In this document: positions 7,281 to 14,156 of the stretch, piece by piece
How the letters are laid out: every line of letters begins with the position of its first letter
Numbering within the stretch: the stretch's first letter is position 1
NCBI GenBank assembly: GCA_035763085.1
Contig: DASUBV010000062.1
Span: forward strand, 1-37,057
Direction of reading: 5' to 3'
DNA from: DASUBV01 sp035763085
GTDB taxonomy: Bacteria > Actinomycetota > Actinomycetes > Streptosporangiales > Streptosporangiaceae
Length of the DNA: 37,057 nucleotides
Position numbers and translations under genes: made by a program
Notes under the pieces: model-generated
Told to the model about the DNA's origin: nothing
Seen by the model: only the letters and a program-made list of their open reading frames with translations
The model's database searches: none

Positions 7281-7392
7281 CTCACAGCCGAAGGTCTCGC
7301 CCACCCCGGGCGGGGGCATGGCGGCCGGGCACAACAGTGCCGGTATGTCGACCAGCCAACGAGGGACTACTCCCCTTCAGTCGGACACACTA
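7281..7392 (-). promoter_or_regulatory. yybP-ykoY manganese riboswitch
   Basis: Read leftward, a -10-like TAGTGT (7387-7392) leads to an aptamer beginning CTGAAGG (7374-7380), then the conserved GGGGAGTAG (7367-7375), a variable arm, and the conserved GAGACCTTCGGC (7287-7298). CTGAAGG pairs with CCTTCGG (7288-7294) to close P1. These two blocks are the hallmark of the yybP-ykoY class, which binds Mn2+ and turns on Mn efflux genes. The downstream gene is a GDT1-family transporter, one of the usual targets. Confidence 0.88.
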
Positions 7393-7477
7393 CCCGCGCC
7401 GGCCGCCGCCGGCGCCCCGGTCGGCGCAGCTGCGCTCACCCCGGGGCTCCCCGGTCCCGGGGGCGCGGCCGGCGGGC

Positions 7478-7483
7478 TAGCCT
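7478..7483 (+). promoter_or_regulatory. -10 box of a probable leaderless promoter (DinB-like gene)
   Basis: TAGCCT is followed by 6 nt and then the ATG at 7490, placing transcription start at or next to the start codon. There is no ribosome site. Confidence 0.6.
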
Positions 7484-7489
7484 CGGTTC

Positions 7490-7978
7490 ATGCCGCCTGT
7501 CGCTGACGCTGAGTTCCCTCGTGGCGACCGCGACGAGCGCGAGCAGCTGCTGATCTGGCTGGATTACCTGCGCGGCGCGGTCATCCGCAAGATCGAGGGC
7601 GTCTCGGAGGCCGGCGCCCGGTGGACGCCGGGCGGCGCCCTGATCCCGCTGCTGGGAATTGTGAATCATCTCACTCACGTGGAGTGGCGGTGGATTGACG
7701 GCGGCATCCTCGGCCAGCAGGTCAGCCGCAGCGAGTCCGAGTTCCGGCCGGGCCCGGAGCTGACCGTGCCGGCGGCGCTGGCCGCCTACCGGCGCCGGGC
7801 GCAGGCGACCGACGCGGCGGCGCGGGCGGCGTCCTCGCTGGCCCAGCCCTGCCTGCGCGGCGAGGACGCCGGGCGGGACCTGCGCTGGGTGCTGCTGCAC
7901 CTGATCAATGAGACGGCCCGGCACGCCGGTCACGCCGACGCGGTGCGCGAGCTGCTGGACGGCACGACGGGCGAGTAG
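7490..7978 (+). CDS. DinB/DUF664 family protein, putative thiol-dependent metalloenzyme
   Basis: A 162-residue four-helix DinB-superfamily protein. The putative metal ligands are H60 or H63 in IVNHLTHVEWRW and H145 and H148 in INETARHAGHAD, the spacing typical of DUF664 proteins. In actinobacteria this family includes mycothiol-dependent S-transferases, so a role in thiol conjugation or detoxification is likely but unproven. It is divergent from the riboswitch-controlled GDT1 gene and has its own leaderless-type promoter. It ends with TAG. The 211-bp gap that follows holds the leader of the ABC operon. Confidence 0.85.
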   Translation: MPPVADAEFPRGDRDEREQLLIWLDYLRGAVIRKIEGVSEAGARWTPGGALIPLLGIVNHLTHVEWRWIDGGILGQQVSRSESEFRPGPELTVPAALAAYRRRAQATDAAARAASSLAQPCLRGEDAGRDLRWVLLHLINETARHAGHADAVRELLDGTTGE

Positions 7979-8130
7979 CCGCCCGCGCCGCGCCCTTCCG
8001 GCAGCCGGGGCCAGGCCAGCGGGGGCAGCCGCGATGAGTCCGGCCGTTCCGTTTCGTCGAAGCTGGTAGCCGTCGGCGGTTGCGGGCGGCGGCGCTCTGT
8101 CAGAGCAGGGCGCGATTATGGTTCGCCGGG

Positions 8131-8150
8131 CCTACCGGGTGGCCGGTAGG
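8131..8150 (+). promoter_or_regulatory. Perfect inverted repeat in the leader of the DrrAB-type operon
   Basis: CCTACCGG-GTGG-CCGGTAGG is an 8-bp perfect palindrome with a 4-nt loop, 40 bp before the GTG start of the ABC ATPase. It could be a repressor operator or an RNA hairpin. Confidence 0.5.
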
Positions 8151-8190
8151 TTCGGGTTCGCGCAGAAGCCTGCCTGCTCGGGAGGGTGCA

Positions 8191-9234
8191 GTGGGACAGA
8201 TCAGCTCGGGGCCTGCGATTCTGGTAGAGGGCCTGACCAAGTCATTCGGGGATGTGCGCGCGCTACGCGGCATTGACCTGTCCGTCCCCCGCGGGACGGT
8301 GCTCGGCGTGCTCGGGCCCAACGGCGCGGGCAAGACTACCGCGGTCCGGATTCTCACTACGCTGCTGCGGCCCGACGGCGGGCGGGCGCTGGTCGAGGGT
8401 CTGGACGTGGTCCGGCAGGCGGCCGCGGTGCGCCGCACCATCGGGCTGTCGGGCCAGTCGGCAGCCATCCAGGAGGAGCTGACCGGCCGGGAGAACCTGG
8501 AGATCGTCGGCCGGCTTTATCACCTGAGCTGGCCAGAGGCGCGCAGCCGGGCCACTGAGCTGCTGCAGCAGTTCGACCTGAGCGACGCCGCCGACCGCGC
8601 CGCCAAGAACTACTCCGGCGGCATGCAGCGCCGCCTGGACCTGGCCGCCAGCCTGGTCGGCCGGCCGCGGGTGCTGTTTCTCGACGAGCCGACGACCGGC
8701 CTGGACCCGCGGTCCCGGCTCGGGATGTGGGAGATCATCCGGTCGCTGGTCGCGACCGGCACGACGCTGCTGCTGACCACGCAGTACCTGGATGAGGCCG
8801 ATGAGCTGGCCGACGAGATCGTCGTGATCGACCACGGCCAGGTCATCGCGGCAGGCACGGCGGAGGACCTGAAGGGCCGGATCGGCGGGGACGTGCTGGA
8901 GTTCACCGTCCCCGACCGGGACCGGATCGCGGACGCGGCCGGGGCCATCACGCCGATCGGCGAGGGCGAGCCGCATGTCGACAAGGAGACCGGGGTGATC
9001 AGCGTGGGCGTCGGCGGACGGGGTTCCGATGCGCTCATCGACGCGGTGCGCGGCCTGGACGCGGCCGGCGTCCAGACCCAGGGACTGGCGCTGCGGCGCC
9101 CGTCACTGGACGACGTGTTCCTGGCCCTGACCGGGCACGCGGTGGAGGAAGAGGAGTCCGGCAAGAAGAAAAAGGGCCGCAAGAAGAAAGCCGGCGCCCC
9201 CGACGGCGACCAGGCCGTGAAGGCCGCGTCATGA
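8191..9234 (+). CDS. DrrA-like ABC transporter ATP-binding protein
   Basis: A 347-residue ATPase of the daunorubicin-resistance type, energising a two-component exporter. Walker A is GPNGAGKTT (42-50), the signature is YSGGMQ (141-146), and Walker B is FLDEPT (163-168). The C-terminal extension typical of DrrA (DVLEFTVPDRDR onward) is present. It ends in an unusual Lys/Glu-rich tail (EEEESGKKKKGRKKK, about 312-326). The GTG at 8191 is chosen because GGAGGG lies just upstream and the protein then begins at the usual point of the family. Its stop overlaps the start of the permease gene by 4 bp. The exported substrate cannot be deduced. Confidence 0.92.
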   Translation: MGQISSGPAILVEGLTKSFGDVRALRGIDLSVPRGTVLGVLGPNGAGKTTAVRILTTLLRPDGGRALVEGLDVVRQAAAVRRTIGLSGQSAAIQEELTGRENLEIVGRLYHLSWPEARSRATELLQQFDLSDAADRAAKNYSGGMQRRLDLAASLVGRPRVLFLDEPTTGLDPRSRLGMWEIIRSLVATGTTLLLTTQYLDEADELADEIVVIDHGQVIAAGTAEDLKGRIGGDVLEFTVPDRDRIADAAGAITPIGEGEPHVDKETGVISVGVGGRGSDALIDAVRGLDAAGVQTQGLALRRPSLDDVFLALTGHAVEEEESGKKKKGRKKKAGAPDGDQAVKAAS

Positions 9235-10049
9235 GCGCCGCGATCGCCATCCCCGCGGCCGCCGGCGGTCCTAGCCTGCTGACGCGCTCCCGGTGGGCCA
9301 TCAGCGACACGATGACCATCACCCGGCGCAACCTGCTGGTGTGGATGCGGGTGCCGGCCTACATCGTGTTCACCGTCATCCAGCCGGTCATGTTCGTGCT
9401 GATGTTCCGCTACGTCTTCGGCGGGGCGATCAATGTCCCCGGCGGCGGCAGCTACGTGAACTTCCTGATGCCGGGCATCATCGGCCAGACCGCGGCGTTC
9501 GCCACGTTCGGCACGGCCATCGCGCTGGCCCAGGAACTGCAGAAGGGTGTCATTGACCGGCTCCGGTCGATGCCGATGGCCCGGTCAGCGGTGCTGGCCG
9601 GCCGGCTGATGGCCGACACCATCCGGATGACGATCACCATCCTGATCGTCATCGGCGTCGGCTACGCGGTCGGCTTCCGGTTCACCAACGGCGTCGTGCC
9701 CGCCATCCTCATGGTGCTGCTGGCCATCGTGTTCGGGCTGGCCATCTGCTGCATCTCCGCGTTCACCGGGCTGGCCATCGGCGACGAGGAGTCGGTGCAG
9801 GCCTTCGGGCTGATCTGGCTGTTCCCGGTCACCTTCCTGAGCTCGGCGTTCGTGCCGATCGCCACGATGCCGGGCTGGCTGCAGGCCTTCGCCAACAACC
9901 AGCCGGTCACCTGGGTGATCAACGAGATGCGGAACCTGGCCCTGGGCGGGCCGCTCTACTCCGACGGGTGGAAGAGCCTGGTCTCGCTGGCCGTCATCTT
10001 CGTCGTGTTCGCGCCGCTGGCGGTCCGGGCCTACAAGAGGGCGGCATAA
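9231..10049 (+). CDS. DrrB-like ABC-2 type permease
   Basis: A 272-residue membrane protein with six predicted membrane segments, starting after a cytoplasmic N-terminus of about 45 residues. The ABC-2 features are VIQPVMFVLMFRYVFGGA near segment 1 and the coupling region ALAQELQKGVIDRLRSMP, then ISAFTGLAIGDEESVQA. It forms the membrane half of the exporter with the preceding ATPase, to which it is coupled by ATGA overlap. A 9-bp hairpin follows. Confidence 0.92.
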   Translation: MSAAIAIPAAAGGPSLLTRSRWAISDTMTITRRNLLVWMRVPAYIVFTVIQPVMFVLMFRYVFGGAINVPGGGSYVNFLMPGIIGQTAAFATFGTAIALAQELQKGVIDRLRSMPMARSAVLAGRLMADTIRMTITILIVIGVGYAVGFRFTNGVVPAILMVLLAIVFGLAICCISAFTGLAIGDEESVQAFGLIWLFPVTFLSSAFVPIATMPGWLQAFANNQPVTWVINEMRNLALGGPLYSDGWKSLVSLAVIFVVFAPLAVRAYKRAA

Positions 10050-10060
10050 CGATTCACACG

Positions 10061-10099
10061 GGGCCGGGGTGGCTCGCCGGGAGGCGGCCGCCCCGGCCC
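10061..10099 (+). terminator. Hairpin terminator of the ABC operon
   Basis: GGGCCGGGG (10061-10069) and CCCCGGCCC (10091-10099) are perfect inverted repeats 11 bp past the permease stop. There is no U-tract, as is common in high-GC actinobacteria. Confidence 0.6.
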
Positions 10100-10123
10100 T
10101 GCTGGTCCGGGACACATTCAGAG

Positions 10124-10175
10124 TTCTCAGACCCAGCGCAAGCCGTTAGTATTACGTTGTACACGTAATACGTGT
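10124..10175 (+). promoter_or_regulatory. vapBC promoter and overlapping operator palindromes
   Basis: A -35 TTCTCA (10124-10129), 17-bp spacer and -10 TAGTAT (10147-10152) precede vapB. Two overlapping palindromes cover the -10 and start region: GTATTACG-N7-CGTAATAC (10149-10171) and ACACGT-AAT-ACGTGT (10161-10175). They fit autorepression by a VapBC complex, the usual control of such modules. Confidence 0.7.
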
Positions 10176-10186
10176 CAGGAGACCAG

Positions 10187-10414
10187 ATGCGGGTGAACAG
10201 CAAGGGCCAGGTGACGATTCCGGCTGCCCTGCGTGAGCGGATCGGCCTGCACGAGGGCGACGAAGTTGATGTCGTCGAGGACGACGGTGCCGTCCGCATC
10301 GTCCGGACCAAGGCCAGCCCGACCCGTGGGCAGCGCCTAGTGCGCGGCATGCGGGGCAGGGCCACTACCAGCATGAGCACGGATCAGCTTCTCGGGCTGC
10401 TGCGTGGCCAGTGA
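10187..10414 (+). CDS. VapB-type antitoxin, AbrB/MazE fold
   Basis: A 75-residue antitoxin. The N-terminal swapped-hairpin domain reads MRVNSKGQVTIPAALRE then GLHEGDEVDVVE, the classic SpoVT/AbrB DNA-binding motif. The C-terminal part (RGMRGRATTSMSTDQLLGLL) is the expected toxin-neutralising region. The ATG at 10187 has AGGAG upstream; a GTG at 10172 lies inside the operator and is less likely. The stop overlaps the toxin gene by 11 bp. Confidence 0.88.
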   Translation: MRVNSKGQVTIPAALRERIGLHEGDEVDVVEDDGAVRIVRTKASPTRGQRLVRGMRGRATTSMSTDQLLGLLRGQ

Positions 10415-10871
10415 ACTGGCGAGTGAGACTGTCAGCCGGGCATCAGCATCCAGCGACCGTCCGGTCACGCTGGTGGACTCGAGTGTCCTTCTCGACATCC
10501 TGACCGAGGATCCGGTCTGGCTCGAATGGTCGAGCGAGTCTCTGATCCGGGCCACGGACGAGGGCCGGCTGGTCACGAACCCGATCATCTATGCCGAGGT
10601 ATCGACATGCTTTGCCAGGATCGAGGATCTTGACGCTGCAGTCCCGGCCGACGACCTTGAACGCGAGCCACTCCCCTATCCGGCAGGCTTTGTGGCGGCC
10701 AAAGCGTTCCTGACGTACCGCCAGCGCGGCGGCCAGCGACGTTCGCCACTCCCCGACTTCTACATCGGCGCGCACGCCGCAGTCTGCGGCTACCGGCTGC
10801 TGACGCGCGATGAAGCGCGGTACCGCACCTACTTCCCGACCGTGCCGCTGATCGCGCCCCGGAAGGATTGA
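10404..10871 (+). CDS. VapC-type toxin, PIN-domain ribonuclease
   Basis: A 155-residue PIN-domain protein, normally an Mg2+-dependent RNase held in check by its antitoxin. The acidic residues are in place: D25 (VTLVDSSVLLDIL), E65 (IIYAEVS), D118 (LPDFYIGAHAA) and D136 (LLTRDEARYRTYFP). The GTG at 10404 overlaps vapB by 11 bp; the first 18 residues precede the PIN core and are not conserved, so a slightly later start is possible. All key residues are intact, so the module should be functional. Confidence 0.9.
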   Translation: MASELASETVSRASASSDRPVTLVDSSVLLDILTEDPVWLEWSSESLIRATDEGRLVTNPIIYAEVSTCFARIEDLDAAVPADDLEREPLPYPAGFVAAKAFLTYRQRGGQRRSPLPDFYIGAHAAVCGYRLLTRDEARYRTYFPTVPLIAPRKD

Positions 10872-10872
10872 C

Positions 10873-10878
10873 TAGCCT
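10873..10878 (+). promoter_or_regulatory. -10 box of a probable leaderless promoter (VOC gene)
   Basis: TAGCCT, then 5 nt, then GTG at 10884. It overlaps the end of the toxin gene region and supports that start codon. Confidence 0.5.
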
Positions 10879-10883
10879 GGCCC

Positions 10884-11285
10884 GTGCCCGTTCTTGATAC
10901 TGGACTAGTGGCGGAACTGCGGGACATCGTGGTGGACTGTCGGCGGCCCAGCGCGCTCGCCCGGTTCTGGGCGGCGGCGCTGGACGAGTACGCCGTAGCC
11001 CCGTATGACGACGAGGAGATCGCCCGGCTCGCGTCGCTGGGCATCCACGACCTGGCGGACGACCCGACGGTGCTGGTCACCGGGCCAGGTCTGCGGCTGT
11101 TTTTCCAGCTCGTCCCGGAAGGCAAGGTCGTCAAGAACCGCCTGCACCTGGACCTGACAGCGGCCGACCCGGAAACGGAGACCGCGCGGCTGACCGGGCT
11201 CGGCGCGAGCGTCCTGGCCCGGTACGGCCGCCACGTGACGCTGGCCGATCCCGAGGGCAACGAGTTCTGCGTCATGCTGGCCTGA
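10884..11285 (+). CDS. Glyoxalase-like (VOC superfamily) protein
   Basis: A 133-residue vicinal-oxygen-chelate fold protein of the glyoxalase-like domain type common in actinobacteria. Visible landmarks are RDIVVDCRRPSALARFWAAA at the N-terminus, NRLHLDLTAADPE in the middle and VTLADPEGNEFCVML at the end. These are the strands carrying the metal or substrate sites. The substrate is unknown. The GTG at 10884 is supported by its leaderless -10 box; GTG at 10908 is the alternative. A short GGGCC-ACT-GGCCC hairpin follows the stop. Confidence 0.8.
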   Translation: MPVLDTGLVAELRDIVVDCRRPSALARFWAAALDEYAVAPYDDEEIARLASLGIHDLADDPTVLVTGPGLRLFFQLVPEGKVVKNRLHLDLTAADPETETARLTGLGASVLARYGRHVTLADPEGNEFCVMLA

Positions 11286-11341
11286 CCGGGGCCACTGGCC
11301 CGTTACTCAGTGTCTTGATATGACTCCGGGACGAGGGCTGG

Positions 11342-11347
11342 GAGAAT
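11342..11347 (+). promoter_or_regulatory. -10-like box before nhaA
   Basis: GAGAAT, 6 nt, then ATG at 11354. It is weaker than the others because the first base is not T. Confidence 0.35.
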
Positions 11348-11353
11348 CCCGGC

Positions 11354-13252
11354 ATGGGGGAATCTCAGCCAGCAGCTGGCGCCCGGTCCGGGAAGACCGC
11401 CTGGGGGCGGAGCCTGGAGACGCCGCTGCGGCAGTTCCTGCGCACCGAGACAGGCAGCGCGGCGATCCTGCTCGGCGCCACGCTGCTCGCGCTCGCGTGG
11501 GCGAACCTGTTCCCGGCGGGCTACGAGCAGGCGTGGCGGACCGACCTGTCCATCCACCTCGGCGGCCGCGAGCTCGCCCTGACCCTGCGGGGGTGGGTCA
11601 ACTCGGGCCTGATGTCGTTCTTCTTCCTGGTCGCCGGGCTGGAAGCGCGGCGCGAGTTCGACATGGGCGAGCTGCGCGAGCGACGGCGCCTGGGCCTGCC
11701 GGTGGTGGCCGGCCTGGGCGGGATGATCGTGCCGATCGCGATCTACCTGGCCTTCAACGCCGGGCACGCCACGGCGCGCGGCTGGGGCATCGCGATGTCC
11801 ACCGACACCGCGTTCGCGCTCGGCATGCTGGCGCTGGCCGGCCCGCGGCTGCCCGACCGGGTGCGCACCTACCTGCTCACCTTCGCGATCGTCGATGACA
11901 TCGTCGCCATCGCGATCATCGCGTTCGTCTACAGCGGCTCGGTGACCTGGCCGCCGCTGCTGGTCGGCGTGCTCTTCCTCGCCGCGGCGTACCTGCTGCG
12001 GCGCCTGGGGCTGCGCAGCGGGCCGGTGTACGCGGTGCTCGGCGTGGCGGCGTGGGTGGCGTTTCACGAGTCCGGCATCGACCCGATCGTGGTCGGCCTG
12101 CTGGTCGGGCTGCTGACCGTGGCCTACCCGGCCTCCCGGTCCGCCCTGGAGCAGGCCACGGAGGTGTTCCGCCGGTTCCGTGAGCAGCCCACTCCGGAGC
12201 TGGCCCAGACCGCCCGCGAGGGGGTCCGCACGGCGATCTCGCCCAACGACCGGCTGCAGCAGATCTACCACTCGTGGACGAGCTACGTGATCGTGCCGCT
12301 GTTCGCGCTGGCCAACGCGGGCGTGGTCATCAGCGGCGAGCTCCTGGCGCGCGCGTTCACCTCGCCGGTGACGCTGGGCATCCTGATCGGCTACGTCGCC
12401 GGCAAGCCGGCCGGCACGGTCGCCGCCGCCTGGCTGCTGGAGAAGCTCAGCCGGGGCCGGGTGCAGCCGCCGATCGGCTGGGGAGCGGTCACCGGGGTGG
12501 GCACCATCGCGGGAATCGGGTTCACGGTGGCGCTGCTGATCGCCTCGGCGGCCTTCGGCGGCGCGCTGCTGGAGGAAGCCAAGATCGGCATCCTGACCGC
12601 CGCGCTCGGCTCCTCGGCGCTGACCTGGCTGGTGTTCCGGGTCACGGCGATGCTGCCGCGCCGGGCCAGGGCACGGGCGCTGCTGGGCACGGCCGAGACG
12701 ATCGTGGACCTGGCCGTGCCGGTGGATGAGAACTACGACCACATCCGCGGGCCGGAGAAGTCACCCGTGACGGTGGTGGAGTACGGCGATTTTGAGTGCC
12801 CGTACTGCGGCGAGGCCGAGCCAGTGATCCGCGAGCTGCTGGCCGGCTTCGGCGACGTGCGCTATGTCTGGCGGCACCTGCCGCTGACCGACGTTCACCC
12901 GCACGCCCAGCTGGCCGCCGAAGGCTCGGAGGCGGCGGCGAAGCAGGGCGGGTTCTGGGCGATGCACGACGAGCTGCTGGCTCATCAGGGTGCCCTGAAC
13001 CGCAGGGACCTCATCAGGTACGCCGGGGACATCGGCCTGGACACCGAGCGGTTCGCCGACGACCTGGCCCGGCGCGCGGGCCTCCCGAAGATCGCCAGGG
13101 ACGTGGACTCGGCCGACCAGAGCGGCGTGTCGGGCACCCCGACGTTCTTCATCAACGGGCAGCGCCACCACGGCGCCTACGACATCGAGTCGCTGTCCGC
13201 GGCGGTCCGCTCGGCGCGGGTCCGCGCGGCGATCGCCGCCCCGGCAGCCTGA
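11354..13252 (+). CDS. nhaA: NhaA Na+/H+ antiporter fused to a DsbA-like thioredoxin domain
   Basis: A 632-residue fusion. Residues about 20-440 are NhaA, an inner-membrane antiporter exchanging H+ for Na+ or Li+. The ion-binding aspartates lie in AIVDDIVAI as D181 and D182, and STDTAFALGML precedes them. Residues about 450-625 are a DsbA/thioredoxin-like domain with DFECPYCGEAEP, active cysteines C482 and C485, and the cis-proline region SGVSGTPTFFING. Fusions of this kind are known in actinobacteria; the redox domain follows the last membrane segment. The join RGPEKSPVTVVEYGDFE is seamless, with no frameshift. A possible role is redox sensing or thiol chemistry linked to antiport. Confidence 0.92.
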   Translation: MGESQPAAGARSGKTAWGRSLETPLRQFLRTETGSAAILLGATLLALAWANLFPAGYEQAWRTDLSIHLGGRELALTLRGWVNSGLMSFFFLVAGLEARREFDMGELRERRRLGLPVVAGLGGMIVPIAIYLAFNAGHATARGWGIAMSTDTAFALGMLALAGPRLPDRVRTYLLTFAIVDDIVAIAIIAFVYSGSVTWPPLLVGVLFLAAAYLLRRLGLRSGPVYAVLGVAAWVAFHESGIDPIVVGLLVGLLTVAYPASRSALEQATEVFRRFREQPTPELAQTAREGVRTAISPNDRLQQIYHSWTSYVIVPLFALANAGVVISGELLARAFTSPVTLGILIGYVAGKPAGTVAAAWLLEKLSRGRVQPPIGWGAVTGVGTIAGIGFTVALLIASAAFGGALLEEAKIGILTAALGSSALTWLVFRVTAMLPRRARARALLGTAETIVDLAVPVDENYDHIRGPEKSPVTVVEYGDFECPYCGEAEPVIRELLAGFGDVRYVWRHLPLTDVHPHAQLAAEGSEAAAKQGGFWAMHDELLAHQGALNRRDLIRYAGDIGLDTERFADDLARRAGLPKIARDVDSADQSGVSGTPTFFINGQRHHGAYDIESLSAAVRSARVRAAIAAPAA

Positions 13253-13268
13253 GGCGGTCCTGACGGCA

Positions 13269-13298
13269 CGCCGCCGGCGCCCGCGAGACGCGGCGGCG
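13269..13298 (+). terminator. GC-rich hairpin after nhaA
   Basis: CGCCGCC (13269-13275) and GGCGGCG (13292-13298) form a 7-bp stem 16 bp past the stop. There is no U-tract. Confidence 0.4.
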
Positions 13299-13328
13299 AG
13301 CACGGTGTGCCGGGAACAGGCGCGCTCT

Positions 13329-13352
13329 CAGTTTTGTTAGGGTGGCGAACTG
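13329..13352 (+). promoter_or_regulatory. Possible operator before the MarR gene
   Basis: CAGTT (13329-13333) and AACTG (13348-13352) form a short inverted repeat in the least GC-rich part of the upstream region, where the promoter is expected. A MarR-family repressor could autoregulate here. The arms are only 5 bp. Confidence 0.3.
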
Positions 13353-13385
13353 TAAGAACCCCGTACCAAGAGTCCGGAGGACCGG

Positions 13386-14156
13386 GTGCCCCTCCCCGTG
13401 CCTATGCCTCTGCCCGCGCGCGAGCCCCGGCGCGGGCGCGGGCGCGTACGGCTGGCTCCGGCCGGCCCGCAGCCGGGCGACCCGGCGCAGCACCCGGCCG
13501 ACCCGGGCCAGGCCGGCCAGTGCTCGGGCGCGGCGCAGCCGCAGCCCGCGGCCAGCCCGGTGTCCGAGCCGCAGGACGTCGTACTCGGCATCCTGCGACT
13601 GGCTCGCGCCCTGGACAAGGTCGACTCCGGGCTCAGCCCGCAGCAGTACCGGATCCTCAAGCTTGCCGGCGCGGGCGGCGAGCGTTCGGCCCGCTTGGCC
13701 GAGCGGCTGGCCGTGGCCAAGCCCACCCTGACCGCCATCGCCGACAGCCTCGTCGCGGCGGGCCTGGCCCGGCGCGAGGCCGAGCCAGGCGACCGGCGGG
13801 TGGTCCGGCTGCGCCTGACCGAGGCCGGCGAGGCCGCCGTGCAGCGCGCCGACGCCGCCTACGGCCAGTGGCTGGCCCAGGTCCTGGAACTATCCGGGAG
13901 CGGCGAGCGGCTTCAGGCCGACCTGCGCCTCATGGTCGGCGCCCTGGAGGAGCTGCGCCGCCGCAAGAAGGCGGCGAGCGCCAGCACGGGAACGGGAGAG
14001 ACCACGACCCCCACCGCCAGCACGACACGCCCGGCCGCGTCCGCCGACACCCCCCTGCCCGGCTCGCCCGCGGCGCAGCCGACCGCTGCCCCTGCCGCGC
14101 CCGGCCCGTCCGCCCCAGGCTCCCCGGCTAACCCGGCCACCGCGGGCCGCCCGTGA
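13386..14156 (+). CDS. MarR-family transcriptional regulator
   Basis: A 256-residue MarR-type regulator. The winged helix lies at about 60-180: QQYRILKLAGAGGERSA, then LAERLAVAKPTLTAIADSLV (recognition region), then the wing RREAEPGDRRVVRLRLTEAG. Both ends are unusual: about 55 Pro/Ala/Gly-rich residues at the N-terminus and a 65-residue Thr/Ala/Pro-rich tail, roughly 100 residues longer than typical MarR proteins. The GTG at 13386 is chosen because GGAGG lies 5 nt upstream. The stop overlaps the GTG of the ABC exporter gene, so it almost certainly regulates and is co-expressed with that exporter. Confidence 0.85.
   Translation: MPLPVPMPLPAREPRRGRGRVRLAPAGPQPGDPAQHPADPGQAGQCSGAAQPQPAASPVSEPQDVVLGILRLARALDKVDSGLSPQQYRILKLAGAGGERSARLAERLAVAKPTLTAIADSLVAAGLARREAEPGDRRVVRLRLTEAGEAAVQRADAAYGQWLAQVLELSGSGERLQADLRLMVGALEELRRRKKAASASTGTGETTTPTASTTRPAASADTPLPGSPAAQPTAAPAAPGPSAPGSPANPATAGRP

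Noticed and set aside
11303..12742. Long open frame on the minus strand opposite nhaA
   Set aside because: Gln/Arg/His-rich translation with no family features, lying wholly inside the well-supported nhaA gene; typical antisense frame of high-GC coding DNA.
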